Origin: Mycosarcoma maydis
Lineage: Eukaryota > Basidiomycota > Ustilaginomycetes > Ustilaginales
Direction: 5' to 3'
Assembly: GCF_000328475.2 (NCBI RefSeq)
Contig: NC_026488.1
Span: 186,001 to 250,000 of the forward strand
Length of the DNA stretch: 64,000 bases
Every line of letters begins with the position of its first letter. Within the stretch, counting starts at the first letter, position 1. Under the pieces are notes generated by a model. That model had not been told where the DNA came from, did not search any database, and saw only the letters and a list, made by a program, of their open reading frames with translations. Positions 52,055-62,094 of the stretch are shown here, piece after piece. The position numbers and the translations under genes are program-made.

Positions 52055-54131
52055 CGTGTAGCTCTAGTGCGAAGAATGGTCAGGCACAAGTCAAAGGGCA
52101 AAGCGGCACGATGATGGAAGAGGGAAAACAAGTAGAGGAAAGAAGAAACAAGATCTATCTGACTGCGCTCTGCTGCCGAGCTGTGTTGTGTGGATCAGGG
52201 TTTTCCCTATCCGAAGAAGTTCGCGTGAGGTGCGCGTGTGATCTTGGACGAAACAAGAAACAAGACAACCGAGCCGATGGAGAGTGCAGCGCGCGATGGT
52301 CAAGACCGAACAAGCCAAAGAGTGGATGATGGTGGATCCAGAATAACAATGCAGGCTGACTCAACGTTCAACGGATCATAAGCAATCAGAGCACACGGAC
52401 GAGGTCGGCAAGAGGACAGAGGCGGCCAGAGAGCCGTGAGTGGCTTGGATGGCTTACAAAAGAGTCGGATTGGGCTGTCAGCTTGCAAACACTGATGCAC
52501 TGCGGATTGTGATTTTGGCCAAGCTGGTAATCTCGTTCAAGTGTAGAATTTGACGCCGGAGGGAGGGCAGATACTCTGAGCCGCAGAGCGAAGAAAAGGT
52601 CAACCGAGAAGAAGAACAAGAAGGCAAGACTCGAAAGGCAGAATACAGAGCACAGAGCAAGCGGGATCGATATTGGTTGGGCGCCCAGAGAAGATTGCGC
52701 GCTTGGGCCTTCTCGATGCTGGAAAATCCGAGATGGAAACGAGAATTCACCCAAATAGGACGAGATGCGGTGTGACGAGCACAGTCGTGAGTGTGAGTCT
52801 GGAAGCTATGCCAAGCAGGATCGAAATGAGCCGATGGACGTGCTGCAGCTGCCGCACTCGAAAGAGTCGAGACATCCTTGGCTTGTGACTGACACGCAGG
52901 CAGAAAACGCCAGCTTGCCGACAAACTCGAATTTTCCGCCGCTAACAAGCAAGCAGACCTACCACAAAATTTAAATCACGAATCATGAATCGTGAACAAT
53001 CACGAATGTGGCCCCAGGTGCCGTGGCGAAAACCCGCTTGCCTTTGCGTGTCTGCTACGGGATCGTCACAGGCTCCGCCAATCACGAATCAAAATACACC
53101 TTGATACGCAAGCGTATGCGTGTGGGCACCTCAACATGGCACGCGCACGCGAATTCCCCGGAGTCTCCACTCTGTCTCTGTCTCTCTCTCTTTTTGGCTG
53201 CATTCTGTGATTCTCTCTTTCCATCTCGGGGTCTTTCCTTGTCCAACTGGGCCAGCCATCTACCTGTCGTGCCTTCTACACAATGATCGATGTGCTGTGA
53301 ATTAGGGTTAGCTTGGTCAGAGCGTGGGCGGCTCAGCCGAAACATTACAAACACGAGCCAATTTGCTTGTCATCATTGCTTCGCACAGCCCGGAAGAACG
53401 AGTGTCTGGACGATCGGATTCGCTGTGCTGTTTGCAGCACAAGTCGATTTTGCATCGATAAGAAAGTTTGTGGGGAGAGAGTTTGTCTTCAGTGACGTGG
53501 ACGTGCTTTCTTCGCAATCGCATCGAACCTTACCGTCCTTCACATTCGGCTTTCTACAATTTTTTGAACTGCATCTCGACGTACTGATATTCTCGCATTC
53601 GGAATGACTTGAGCACAGGGCGTTCATATATCATAAAATATAAAGATGACGACTGTGCCCAGATGTGCTGTGGCATTCGTCGCACGATCGATGGGTTGAA
53701 TTGAATTCTTCGTGGCCTTGCAAGCATACTCGTAGATGTCATATCACCTCCAAAATTCTGCCGTCCGATCGTCACGATCACGAATCGTGAATGTCCACCG
53801 ATGATTAACTTACTTGGAAAATCAATTCACGTTCGTGATTTCCGGGTTTCACGTTTGTTCGGCCATTTTTCCCCTTCTTTTCTTCGTTTGCGGGTATGGG
53901 ACGCTGCAGACCCCTGCTGTGACTAGAGAGATCGCTGTTCGTGGCTCGGAGTTTGGTCGCATTCCCTCTCCCTGTGATGCTCCAGCTCCAACTCCAGCTC
54001 GGCTCGGCTCTTTGGACAGACGGCTCCTGTCCCAATCGGCAACCCGATTGTCAAATCGGCTTGTGTTGATCATCTTGCTTCTCAAGCAAGCACCGTAGCC
54101 CCAAGCACACACAGACGCTCCAAAGCGGAGC
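52055..54131. other. long divergent intergenic region
   Basis: About 2.1 kb without a supportable gene. Motif units at 52973-53006 and 53775-53792, an ACAGTCGTGAGTG motif near 52786, and a CT-rich run 53170-53240. The frames present are short and on both strands. Confidence 0.5.
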
Positions 54132-55073
54132 ATGCCGGCCACTAATTCTCGTCGCCATCTCGAAGCCCAACACGATGATGATGGCGACAGTGAGCTGGAT
54201 GAGCTTCCCTTGCCTCCAAGTGCAATCCTCCGCTTGGAACCAGCTAGACTTGTGCATGATGTTGATGAGGAGATCTTCATCCTCTACACTCTCAACGCTA
54301 AATCGCAGCACGATGGCGGACTAGGCTATGTCAACTCTTCCGATGATAATATCTTTGTCTCCATCGACGGAACCAAATGGTCGTCTGCAACGTCGGATCG
54401 TAATCTGACCGGAAAACTCATCGTGCCCATCTATCAGCATGTCACCAGCCTTCGGTCGAACAAAGGCGATACAGGCAGCGTCCTGTGGCGATCCACTGTC
54501 GAGCTTGCAATACGATTCCAACAGGGCACGCTATTTGATCTTGCCCTGTTAAAACGTGCATCGGTACTCGAGCTGGGTGCAGGAACAGGTGCACTACCTG
54601 CTATAGTCGCGTCACTAGCAAAGAGCTGGCTTGCTACAGATCAGCAACAACTGCTGCCATTGATGCGTAAAAATCTAGACAGTTATGCTAATGTCAAGGT
54701 GGCATCACTCGATTGGTTCGACTTTCTCAATCCTCCTTCCCCTCACTCCGCACAGCTTCACAAGAGCCGCGTACTCGACCAACTGTCTTTCAACCTTGTA
54801 GACCAAACTGCGGAAACAGTGCGAGGTCCGGATGTCATCGTCTGCTGCGACTGCATCTACAACCCCGGCTTGTTCGATGCCCTCATCGCCGCGCTCAATG
54901 TCTTTACTGACAGACAGAGAACCGTCGTCCTTGTCTCGTGTGAGATGAGAAGCGACGAGAGCCTGGCTGACTTTTTGACCAGGTGGAAGGCAAGCGATGA
55001 GCATTGGCGCATCGTCAGTCTCGAAGAGCGGTTCGAAAAAGGCTTCGTCGCTCTAGCAGCTTGGAAGATCTGA
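54132..55073 (+). CDS. RKM5: seven-beta-strand lysine methyltransferase, Rkm5-like
   Basis: SAM-dependent protein methyltransferase; yeast Rkm5 methylates ribosomal protein L1. 313 residues, no intron. Motifs: TGSVLWRSTVELA before the fold, SAM loop VLELGAGTGALP (about 144-155), acidic strand LATDQQQ, and the family's VIVCCDCIYNPGLFDALI (about 235-252), whose DCIYNP replaces the DxxY motif of related families. The C terminus GFVALAAWKI is also typical. N-terminal residues 1-100 are the Rkm5-type extension. Confidence 0.82.
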   Translation: MPATNSRRHLEAQHDDDGDSELDELPLPPSAILRLEPARLVHDVDEEIFILYTLNAKSQHDGGLGYVNSSDDNIFVSIDGTKWSSATSDRNLTGKLIVPIYQHVTSLRSNKGDTGSVLWRSTVELAIRFQQGTLFDLALLKRASVLELGAGTGALPAIVASLAKSWLATDQQQLLPLMRKNLDSYANVKVASLDWFDFLNPPSPHSAQLHKSRVLDQLSFNLVDQTAETVRGPDVIVCCDCIYNPGLFDALIAALNVFTDRQRTVVLVSCEMRSDESLADFLTRWKASDEHWRIVSLEERFEKGFVALAAWKI

Positions 55074-55265
55074 AAGTATGTACATCTTTCGTCCACACCT
55101 ACAGCGATCCTCTGTCCAGTTCAGAAAGGCCCCATTGTCATCACCGTCCTGGACAACACACTCAACATGCCGGGATTCAGATCAGGGCTCACATGTTTTG
55201 ATAAAGCACCGCATTCGCGATTGCCAATGGCAAAACGACCTGTACATTCGCAGTTCTTATTATCC

Positions 55266-55298
<33 letters not shown>
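55266..55298. repeat. GT then GA dinucleotide microsatellite
   Basis: About nine GT units followed by about eight GA units, between the convergent ends of the Rkm5-like and Caf120-like genes. Confidence 0.95.
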
Positions 55299-55340
55299 AA
55301 CACAAAGGCGAGTCCGGCGTTCCTTTCAGATGACAACAAG

Positions 55341-58300
55341 CTAGGTATTGCCTTGACCGTTGGGCTTGGTAGACGAAGGTCGAGGCGACGGGCTTGCCCC
55401 TCCAACTCCGCCAAATTCAGACGGGATTCCACCGGCTGCAGACTGCGTCATAAATCCTGGAAAAGGTGCACCCATCATGCTCATGTGTGGGCTTGTCATG
55501 AACTGCATACTGCCCATCGGCATGCCCATAGTTGACCCAGGTGCTGCACCGGGCGAGCCGTGTCCCATCATGGATCCGTGCCCGAGCGCAGATCCTTCCT
55601 GATGAGCTTGCGAAAGTGCGCTCATGTACGCCATTTGAGCCGCCTGCATCGCCTGCTGCTGTGCCATCATAGGGTCAAAGCCACCGCCCATACCACCAAT
55701 CTGACTACCAGCACCCACCTGCGAAGCGCCAAAAGCACCCATTTGCGGCATACCCATACCCATCATGCCCATACCTCCCATTCCCCCCATGCCACCCATC
55801 ATGCCGGACATCATCATCTGCTGGTACAGCATCGGGTTGAAGTAGGCCATCTGCTGCATCTGCTGCATCTGTTGCTGCTGCTGTTGCTGTCGCAGCGCAT
55901 CTTCCTCACGCTGGCGTCGCTCGGCTGCGACACGCTCTCGCTCTCGCTCGGTGAGCGTCGCACCAAACCCTCCAGCACCTTTGCGATCGCGCTCGTGAGC
56001 TGTAATGGCGCCAAGAAGACCTGCTTGAGGAGGCGGAGGCTTGTTGGGCACATTGACCATGTGGCTACCCATCGCCCTCGCCTCGGCCTCCTGCGCTTTG
56101 GCCGATCGCTCTGCTTTGTCCTGCGCTCCGGCTTGTACCAGACCGTGCGGGGTGAACACAGTCGTCATAGCGCCCGGCTGCTCTTCAGGCTTGAGCTGCA
56201 GGAAGGTCTGTCGATCGCGCACAATAGGTCCCTGAGGAGGTGTGTTGGATCGAGAGTCGTCGCCGTGAGCAGCACTGAGGTGATTGTTGAACATCGACTG
56301 GCGCTGGTACGCCTGAATCGAAGGATGCGTGGGCGCACCCCCTCGGCCTGGTGACCGGCCCGGCGATGTGGCACGCGAGCCATCAAGAAGGCTTGCACCA
56401 TAACCAGAGATGGAGCGAGGGAAGTTGGCACCGGCGACTTGCGAAGCTGCATCGTTGTTGCGGCCAAGACTGCCAACAGAATCAGCAAGGTTAACCGGAG
56501 ACTCTGTGCCTGCTCCACCACGGTTCGAGCTTGCAGCTGAGCGAACTGTGCCAGCGCTTGGTAAAGGTCGGCTAATGCTGCGCGCATCTTCACGGCTCTC
56601 ATCCTCCTCGTCCTCCTCCTCTTCGTCGTCTTCCTCTTCCTCGCTATCGTCTACCCAACCAGGACGGCGAATGCCCTTGGGCTTGGTGACACCGGCACGA
56701 CCAGGTCGCGAAAGGGCTTCCTGGTGCGCTTGCGCCTGGAGCTGAGCTGCAGACTTGCGTTCGGCAGCCCTCTTGTTTTGTCCAAAGGTAGAAGGATACT
56801 GAACGGCAGCAGGTCGCGCACTATGGGTGCTGTCAACGGACGTTTGAGGGACTGTATCCGACCCGGGCTGCACTGGCACAGCGGACGAAGCAGTCAAAGG
56901 AACAGCGCTGCGGTCAGCCGCGACGGGCTTGGCTGACATCTCGTTTGTGCGGACTAGTGGCGAGGGAGGCTGTTCCAAGAATGAATAGGCGGCAAGAGCA
57001 TCGTCGTTGATCGTGTCGTCTTGCGTCGGGTTGACCCGCGGTACCGCCGAGACTTCGGGCTTCACCTGCTCAGCCTGGACGGGAGCCGCTGATGCTGACT
57101 TTTGATGATCAGAGGACAGGCGCGTGGCGTGAGTACTTTCCGACTGGACCGTCGAAGTTGTTCCCGAAGCAGGCGCAAGACTTTGAGGGCGAGAAGCCTG
57201 GGAACTTTCCTTTGTGACCACATGACGGCTGGGTGCAGGCATGACGACAGGCTGCGGGGTGGTGGCAGGGAGCTGATCGGAAATCGAGGCCATGTAGAAG
57301 AGAGCACTCTCGTCGTAGTTCGTGGGCAGGTCAGAGTCACGCTTTGTTGAGCGGGGCTGGTCGACAATGTTTTGCTCTGCACCACGACCGGATGGGCCAA
57401 AGACGGCTGGTGGCCGAGTAGCGGACGTCTCCGAGGAAGGAGACATGGCTTGCGACTTGTCAGAAGGAGCGAGATAGGCGAGCGAAGATTCCGTGGCGGG
57501 TACGGTTTGCTGTACAGGTGGCACACCGTGCATTGGAGGAGGCGCGGAGGTAGAAGGACTGGCAAGAGCCTGTAGGCTCGAGGACTCGCCCTGCTGGTCC
57601 CTTGAGTAGGGGGTTGTGCTGCTCTGCTTCGCAACAATCGCTGGTGCTGGTGCTGGGTTAGAGGCAGTGACTGTATTGGAAACAGGGGCCGTGACAACAG
57701 GGACCGACTTTGTCGACGCAGGAGCCTGCGCGGTCTGTGTGGGGGCTGCATCTTGCATAGTGGGCTGAAGCGAGCCTGAAGGAACCGCAACGGCATCGCG
57801 GGACGGGCGGATCGATTCAGATTCTGGTGACGCACCCTTTGTAGATTCTGCGTCTGCAGCATCGGCTCTGGCCGGATCTCTGAAGGCTTGCGAGACTCTG
57901 TCGATCTGATCCGAGCCGCTCTGGGCCATGGAAGCACCGGTGGCGGGAGGCTGGCCTTGATTGGAAGCAAAGTCGAGGGGCGGCAGTTGAGAGGCAGATT
58001 CGGCGGCACTGGCGCGAGAAGATGTTCGAGGTTCGTCGGCGTCGCGCGAGAGAGCGTCTTGCGTGGAAGCGAGGGCATTCTGCGAAGGCGGTGGAAGAGG
58101 CTGAAGAATCTTGGTGCGCTCACCTCTCATACGAGCAGCCATGATACCGTGCAAGGAGGATCGGGTGGTGAGATGGTCTTCGCGAGCAATCTCGAGAAAT
58201 TCTGCGAGCTCTCTGTCGAGGAAGAGGCGGTCCTTGAAGGGGCCGATGGGGTAGGCAAAGAAGGGCGAAGTAGGATCGCGAGCCTCCCAGACAAAAGTTT

Positions 58301-60035
58301 CGGGACGACCGTAGAGCTTGAAGGAATCCATGAAGGCGATGAGCCACTTCATCATCTCGGCGTTGGCGCCTTTGCTGCTGGGGGTCTCGAGCTCGGGCAT
58401 GAGCATAACCCAGCCAGTGCTGCGAACACGGTGAGTGGCGGAAAGGACTGAGCTCGAGGGAAAGACACCTTCGACCTTGAAGAGACTCGAGCCCTCTACG
58501 AGCTCGGGTCGGGAAGGGTAGACGGCAAACGCATGGGCAGCGTAAATGAGACTAGCGAAGGGCTTCTTGTCTTTCTTGGACTCGAAAAAGCTGGCTACAC
58601 CGGGGGCGCCGTTGCTTCCAGGAGGAGGGGGCAAATCCTTGCCGTCGTTAGTAGGAGCGCCTGGAGCGCTAGTGGAGACGCTGTTGACGCTGAGGATACT
58701 GGAGCGATCGCCTGTCGACGAGCCGATCTTCCAAAACTTTTTCTTGGCGCCAAACTCGGATTCGTCGGGTTTGTGATCGGTGAGCACCATCCATACCTTT
58801 TTCCATTCGGTGGAACCCATGAAGCGGGCCTTGACCCAACCTTCCATCTTGCCTTTGACGAGAGGAGACTTGATCGACATCTCGGCGGCGCTGGCGGCCG
58901 AAGCGTCCTTGACGGTGTCCGGGTTGGCGGAGCCGGGCGAGCCGACTGCGCCAAGTCGAGCACGGATGAGGGCGCCAGTGTAAATCTCTTCGAGGCGGAC
59001 TTTTTCCCACGAGGCGAGGCGGATGGCGTTGATCCAGGCCTGAAGGTGACGGTGACCGAGGTTGAGCCAGCCAATGACGGTGCGATGCTCTGGCTTGTGA
59101 CGATGCTCTGGAGCGAGCCATTGCTCGAGCGATTCAGGAGGGAACGGAGGAGGATCGCGGAAGCAAAAGATGGTGCGGTTGTTGCCTGCCGAGTTGATGG
59201 CAAAAGCGTGATGGTAGCGTCCGCGACTGGCGGGAATAAGCTTGGGATCTTCGATGAGAAGGCCGATAAAATCGACGAAAGAGTCGGTGATGTTGATGTA
59301 AGTGGGTGGAACCTCGGAACCTCGCTTTGCAGCTTCTTGCATCTGGTCGACATTCCAGAGGCTGAGAACGGTTCCCGAGAGCTGAACAAAGCATTCGGAC
59401 CAGCGACGCTTTTCGTCGGCGACATGAAGAGGCTTTCCATCCGTACCAAGGTCGTCGCGCTTGAGGAGGTAGCCTTCCATGTAAAGCTTTTTTTGCTGCG
59501 ATTCCTGAAGGCTGAGAGCGCTACGCAGATCCTGACTTTTGAAAGTGAGAGGCGTTTGCGGAGTGGAACGGATGGATCTGGCGGTGGAACCGGCAGGGGA
59601 AGGCGGACGGTGGGTCGCAGTTGCGGTTGCGGTTGCGGTTGGACTCGAGCCACCGCCGGAAGCATAGTATTCGGGATTGTCTAGCGGCTGAAAGGCTGAC
59701 ATGGGACGCATGCTGCCGCTTCGGTTGGAAACGGAAGGGTTCTGCTGTGGCTGAGGCCTGAACATTGGACGCGATGAGGAGGACGAGTTGAGCAGAACGC
59801 TGGTGGATTGACTGTGGCCATGACTTGGCTGGAAGCTGCGAGATGAGGCCGGGTTGACGGTTGTGTTGGACGAGGGAGCTACTTGACGGCCATTGAAGGC
59901 TTGGAAGTTCTGTCCGGAGGAGGGTGGTGTGCGAGGGGCAGCGTCACGATCTTGCTGCTGAGCAGACTGAGTCGCCTCGTACGATGGGCTAGCGTCGGAC
60001 GGACGAACCGTTTGCGAGGAAAAAGAATTGTACAT
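55341..60035 (-). CDS. CAF120: PH-domain protein of the Caf120/Skg3 family
   Basis: Large PH protein; yeast Caf120 is associated with the Ccr4-Not complex and Skg3 with polarity. 1564 residues, no intron. A first PH domain is at about 185-345 (LYMEGYLLKRDDLGTDGK, WSECFVQLSGTVLSLWNVDQM, ending HLQAWINAIRLASWEKVRL). A second PH-like region follows at about 398-600 (MEGWVKARFMGSTEWKKVWMVL ... WLIAFMDSFKLYG). Residues about 640-1230 are low complexity (Ser, Pro, Ala). Then an acidic run (SEEEEDDEEEEDEEDES), a conserved-looking HPSIQAYQRQSMFNNHL block, a Gln run and a Met/Gly-rich end (GMGGMGGMGMMGMGMPQMG). Bidirectional with the ABC transporter. The family is clear; Caf120 versus Skg3 is not resolved. 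Confidence 0.85.
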   Translation of the reverse strand: MYNSFSSQTVRPSDASPSYEATQSAQQQDRDAAPRTPPSSGQNFQAFNGRQVAPSSNTTVNPASSRSFQPSHGHSQSTSVLLNSSSSSRPMFRPQPQQNPSVSNRSGSMRPMSAFQPLDNPEYYASGGGSSPTATATATATHRPPSPAGSTARSIRSTPQTPLTFKSQDLRSALSLQESQQKKLYMEGYLLKRDDLGTDGKPLHVADEKRRWSECFVQLSGTVLSLWNVDQMQEAAKRGSEVPPTYINITDSFVDFIGLLIEDPKLIPASRGRYHHAFAINSAGNNRTIFCFRDPPPFPPESLEQWLAPEHRHKPEHRTVIGWLNLGHRHLQAWINAIRLASWEKVRLEEIYTGALIRARLGAVGSPGSANPDTVKDASAASAAEMSIKSPLVKGKMEGWVKARFMGSTEWKKVWMVLTDHKPDESEFGAKKKFWKIGSSTGDRSSILSVNSVSTSAPGAPTNDGKDLPPPPGSNGAPGVASFFESKKDKKPFASLIYAAHAFAVYPSRPELVEGSSLFKVEGVFPSSSVLSATHRVRSTGWVMLMPELETPSSKGANAEMMKWLIAFMDSFKLYGRPETFVWEARDPTSPFFAYPIGPFKDRLFLDRELAEFLEIAREDHLTTRSSLHGIMAARMRGERTKILQPLPPPSQNALASTQDALSRDADEPRTSSRASAAESASQLPPLDFASNQGQPPATGASMAQSGSDQIDRVSQAFRDPARADAADAESTKGASPESESIRPSRDAVAVPSGSLQPTMQDAAPTQTAQAPASTKSVPVVTAPVSNTVTASNPAPAPAIVAKQSSTTPYSRDQQGESSSLQALASPSTSAPPPMHGVPPVQQTVPATESSLAYLAPSDKSQAMSPSSETSATRPPAVFGPSGRGAEQNIVDQPRSTKRDSDLPTNYDESALFYMASISDQLPATTPQPVVMPAPSRHVVTKESSQASRPQSLAPASGTTSTVQSESTHATRLSSDHQKSASAAPVQAEQVKPEVSAVPRVNPTQDDTINDDALAAYSFLEQPPSPLVRTNEMSAKPVAADRSAVPLTASSAVPVQPGSDTVPQTSVDSTHSARPAAVQYPSTFGQNKRAAERKSAAQLQAQAHQEALSRPGRAGVTKPKGIRRPGWVDDSEEEEDDEEEEDEEDESREDARSISRPLPSAGTVRSAASSNRGGAGTESPVNLADSVGSLGRNNDAASQVAGANFPRSISGYGASLLDGSRATSPGRSPGRGGAPTHPSIQAYQRQSMFNNHLSAAHGDDSRSNTPPQGPIVRDRQTFLQLKPEEQPGAMTTVFTPHGLVQAGAQDKAERSAKAQEAEARAMGSHMVNVPNKPPPPQAGLLGAITAHERDRKGAGGFGATLTERERERVAAERRQREEDALRQQQQQQQMQQMQQMAYFNPMLYQQMMMSGMMGGMGGMGGMGMMGMGMPQMGAFGASQVGAGSQIGGMGGGFDPMMAQQQAMQAAQMAYMSALSQAHQEGSALGHGSMMGHGSPGAAPGSTMGMPMGSMQFMTSPHMSMMGAPFPGFMTQSAAGGIPSEFGGVGGASPSPRPSSTKPNGQGNT

Positions 60036-62094
60036 TGTGTATGGTAAACTGGACGAGTGACAGAGGCGGGGTCCAACGAGGAGAGTCTTTCTTTGCTTGG
60101 CTAGCGACGCGGGCGCAATCGGAGGGAAGCACCAAGCGGGGTGGCGTAGACCAGGGCGGCGTAGATCAAGGTGACGGTAGAGAAGCGACGCTCAGCTACG
60201 AAGATGGGGAAGGGATGAGGGATGAGGAGCACCGAGGTTAGGGAGAGGGAAAGAAGTAGAGTATAACCGCCAGCGAGCACAAAGGTTTGGCAACAGTGAA
60301 TGGGAACAGGAACGCCATCTGTGAATCGTGAGTTCGTGATTGTGATTTTGATTGTGCGAAACGAGGCTGTGTAATGTGCCCACGACGACAGAGAGAGCAG
60401 ACAGAGAGACACAGACCGAGACCAACTCACTCTTTTGTGGTGACTCTCTTTCTCTCTCTGGAAATTTCTGTCAGAAAGCGGGCGAAGACGAACACAAGCA
60501 CGAAGCGGCAAAGCACAATCGTGATATCGTGAATCGTGAATCACCGACGCTTGGCTCAGAGTAACTCGTCACTGTACGCATGGACAGCACAGCCCAGCAA
60601 AGTAAGCCGACCATGGACCACAATCACGAATCACGAGTTCACGATTCTTTTTTGACGTTTTAACAGTCACGGTCGCACACAGGCACAAAAGAGTCGTGAG
60701 TCGTCATCAGTACGAGTCGTCAACCTCGAATTTGTCTGATCAGACTTTCGATCAAGAGCAGAAAAATCACTATCTTGTATCGTTCATTCTTGGATCTTGG
60801 ATCGCTCAGGCGGTCCGTCAGCATCATTCACCACGGCAACTCTCTAGCAAGCTTTGTCGACTTGCCGCACTAGTAGAAACTACTTGCGCCTTGTACTTTG
60901 GCAGTTCACCTAGCTACAGAAGCAAACAATATCAAGCTACAGTTGCCCGTCTAAGTTGATTGAAGGTAAACCGCATCAGCACGGCTAATTCAATTTTATT
61001 GAGATGCTTGAGTGCAAGTTGTTGGCTGGCTAGCGCTGTATGACACACCACGGAACGCACAGCCACGCTGGACACGAGCGCGTTTTTTTTTGTTTTTTTG
61101 TTTTTGTTTTTTTTATTACCACGCACCGACGAACACGAACCGTGAACTTGGTGCGTGCAGCATGCACGATGCACGATGCAAAGGGCAAACAATGTTAGGT
61201 TGATTATGCCTACATTTTTTTAGTATTTTGCCCATGACACGTTGTATTAAATCACGAATATTCACGATTAGGAGGGACCATCGGCGATATGCTATGCAAG
61301 GCTGAGGGAGTACAGTTGGATCTGACGATCTAAGACGCGCCAGCCAAGTTTCGAGTTGAATCGTGAATCACGAATCGTGAATCGTGATCCAGCGAAAAAG
61401 ACAAAGGTGGAAACATAAACGCGGACAGGTGAAGGTTGCTCCACCGTTGTTAGAGGTTCGCGAATTACAATCACGAATCCATAATTCACGATTTACCGCA
61501 AGCAGGTGCAACGTCTTGGCGCCAAAAGTGAGACGTGAAAGCGCCGCCACACTCACAACTCACAGACTCGTGACTGTGACTTGCACAAATCGTGAATCGC
61601 GTGAATCGTGGATAAGCTAATAGTGAATAGTGAATCACGAATCAACTTGGCGAATAAGTTAGCTCCGCGCTCCGGTTAATGCATTCCAACACGGCCGCTC
61701 CTGCCGTTCAGTGCTCAGCCCGCTTGATCTGTCACTCGTGACTGCTGTTCACAGTCGTGAGTCGTGAGTTGTCCAGATTCAATAGTCACGATATTCGTGA
61801 TTGCAACTTTGGTTTTGTCCATCACATCCCTTCCGCCCATCCTTCCGATCCGAGCATCGTCATCGTCATCGTCGTCGCTGTCACATTCATTCCTTGCGCT
61901 CAATCACTCATCTACATCCATCAGTTAAACCTCTTTTCAAACCCCAATCGGGTGTTTGCTCAAACTTCGAAAGGCACCATAACACCCAACGTCGCCTCTA
62001 GATCGGATCGCACCCACCTAGGCTTATCCATCTGTCCGTATCCTGTCGTACCGTCGCGTCGTGTTGTGGCAGTGAAGCTCCTACCCTTGCCGAC
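60036..62094. other. divergent intergenic region rich in interspersed motifs
   Basis: About 2 kb with the densest scatter of motif units outside 13500-15120: 60315-60350, 60520-60545, 60622-60646, 61247-61270, 61362-61390, 61478-61495, 61588-61655, 61786-61802, plus ACTCGTGACT/AGTCGTGAGT motifs at 60692 and 61736-61765. A T-rich run lies at 61082-61120. No gene. Confidence 0.55.
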
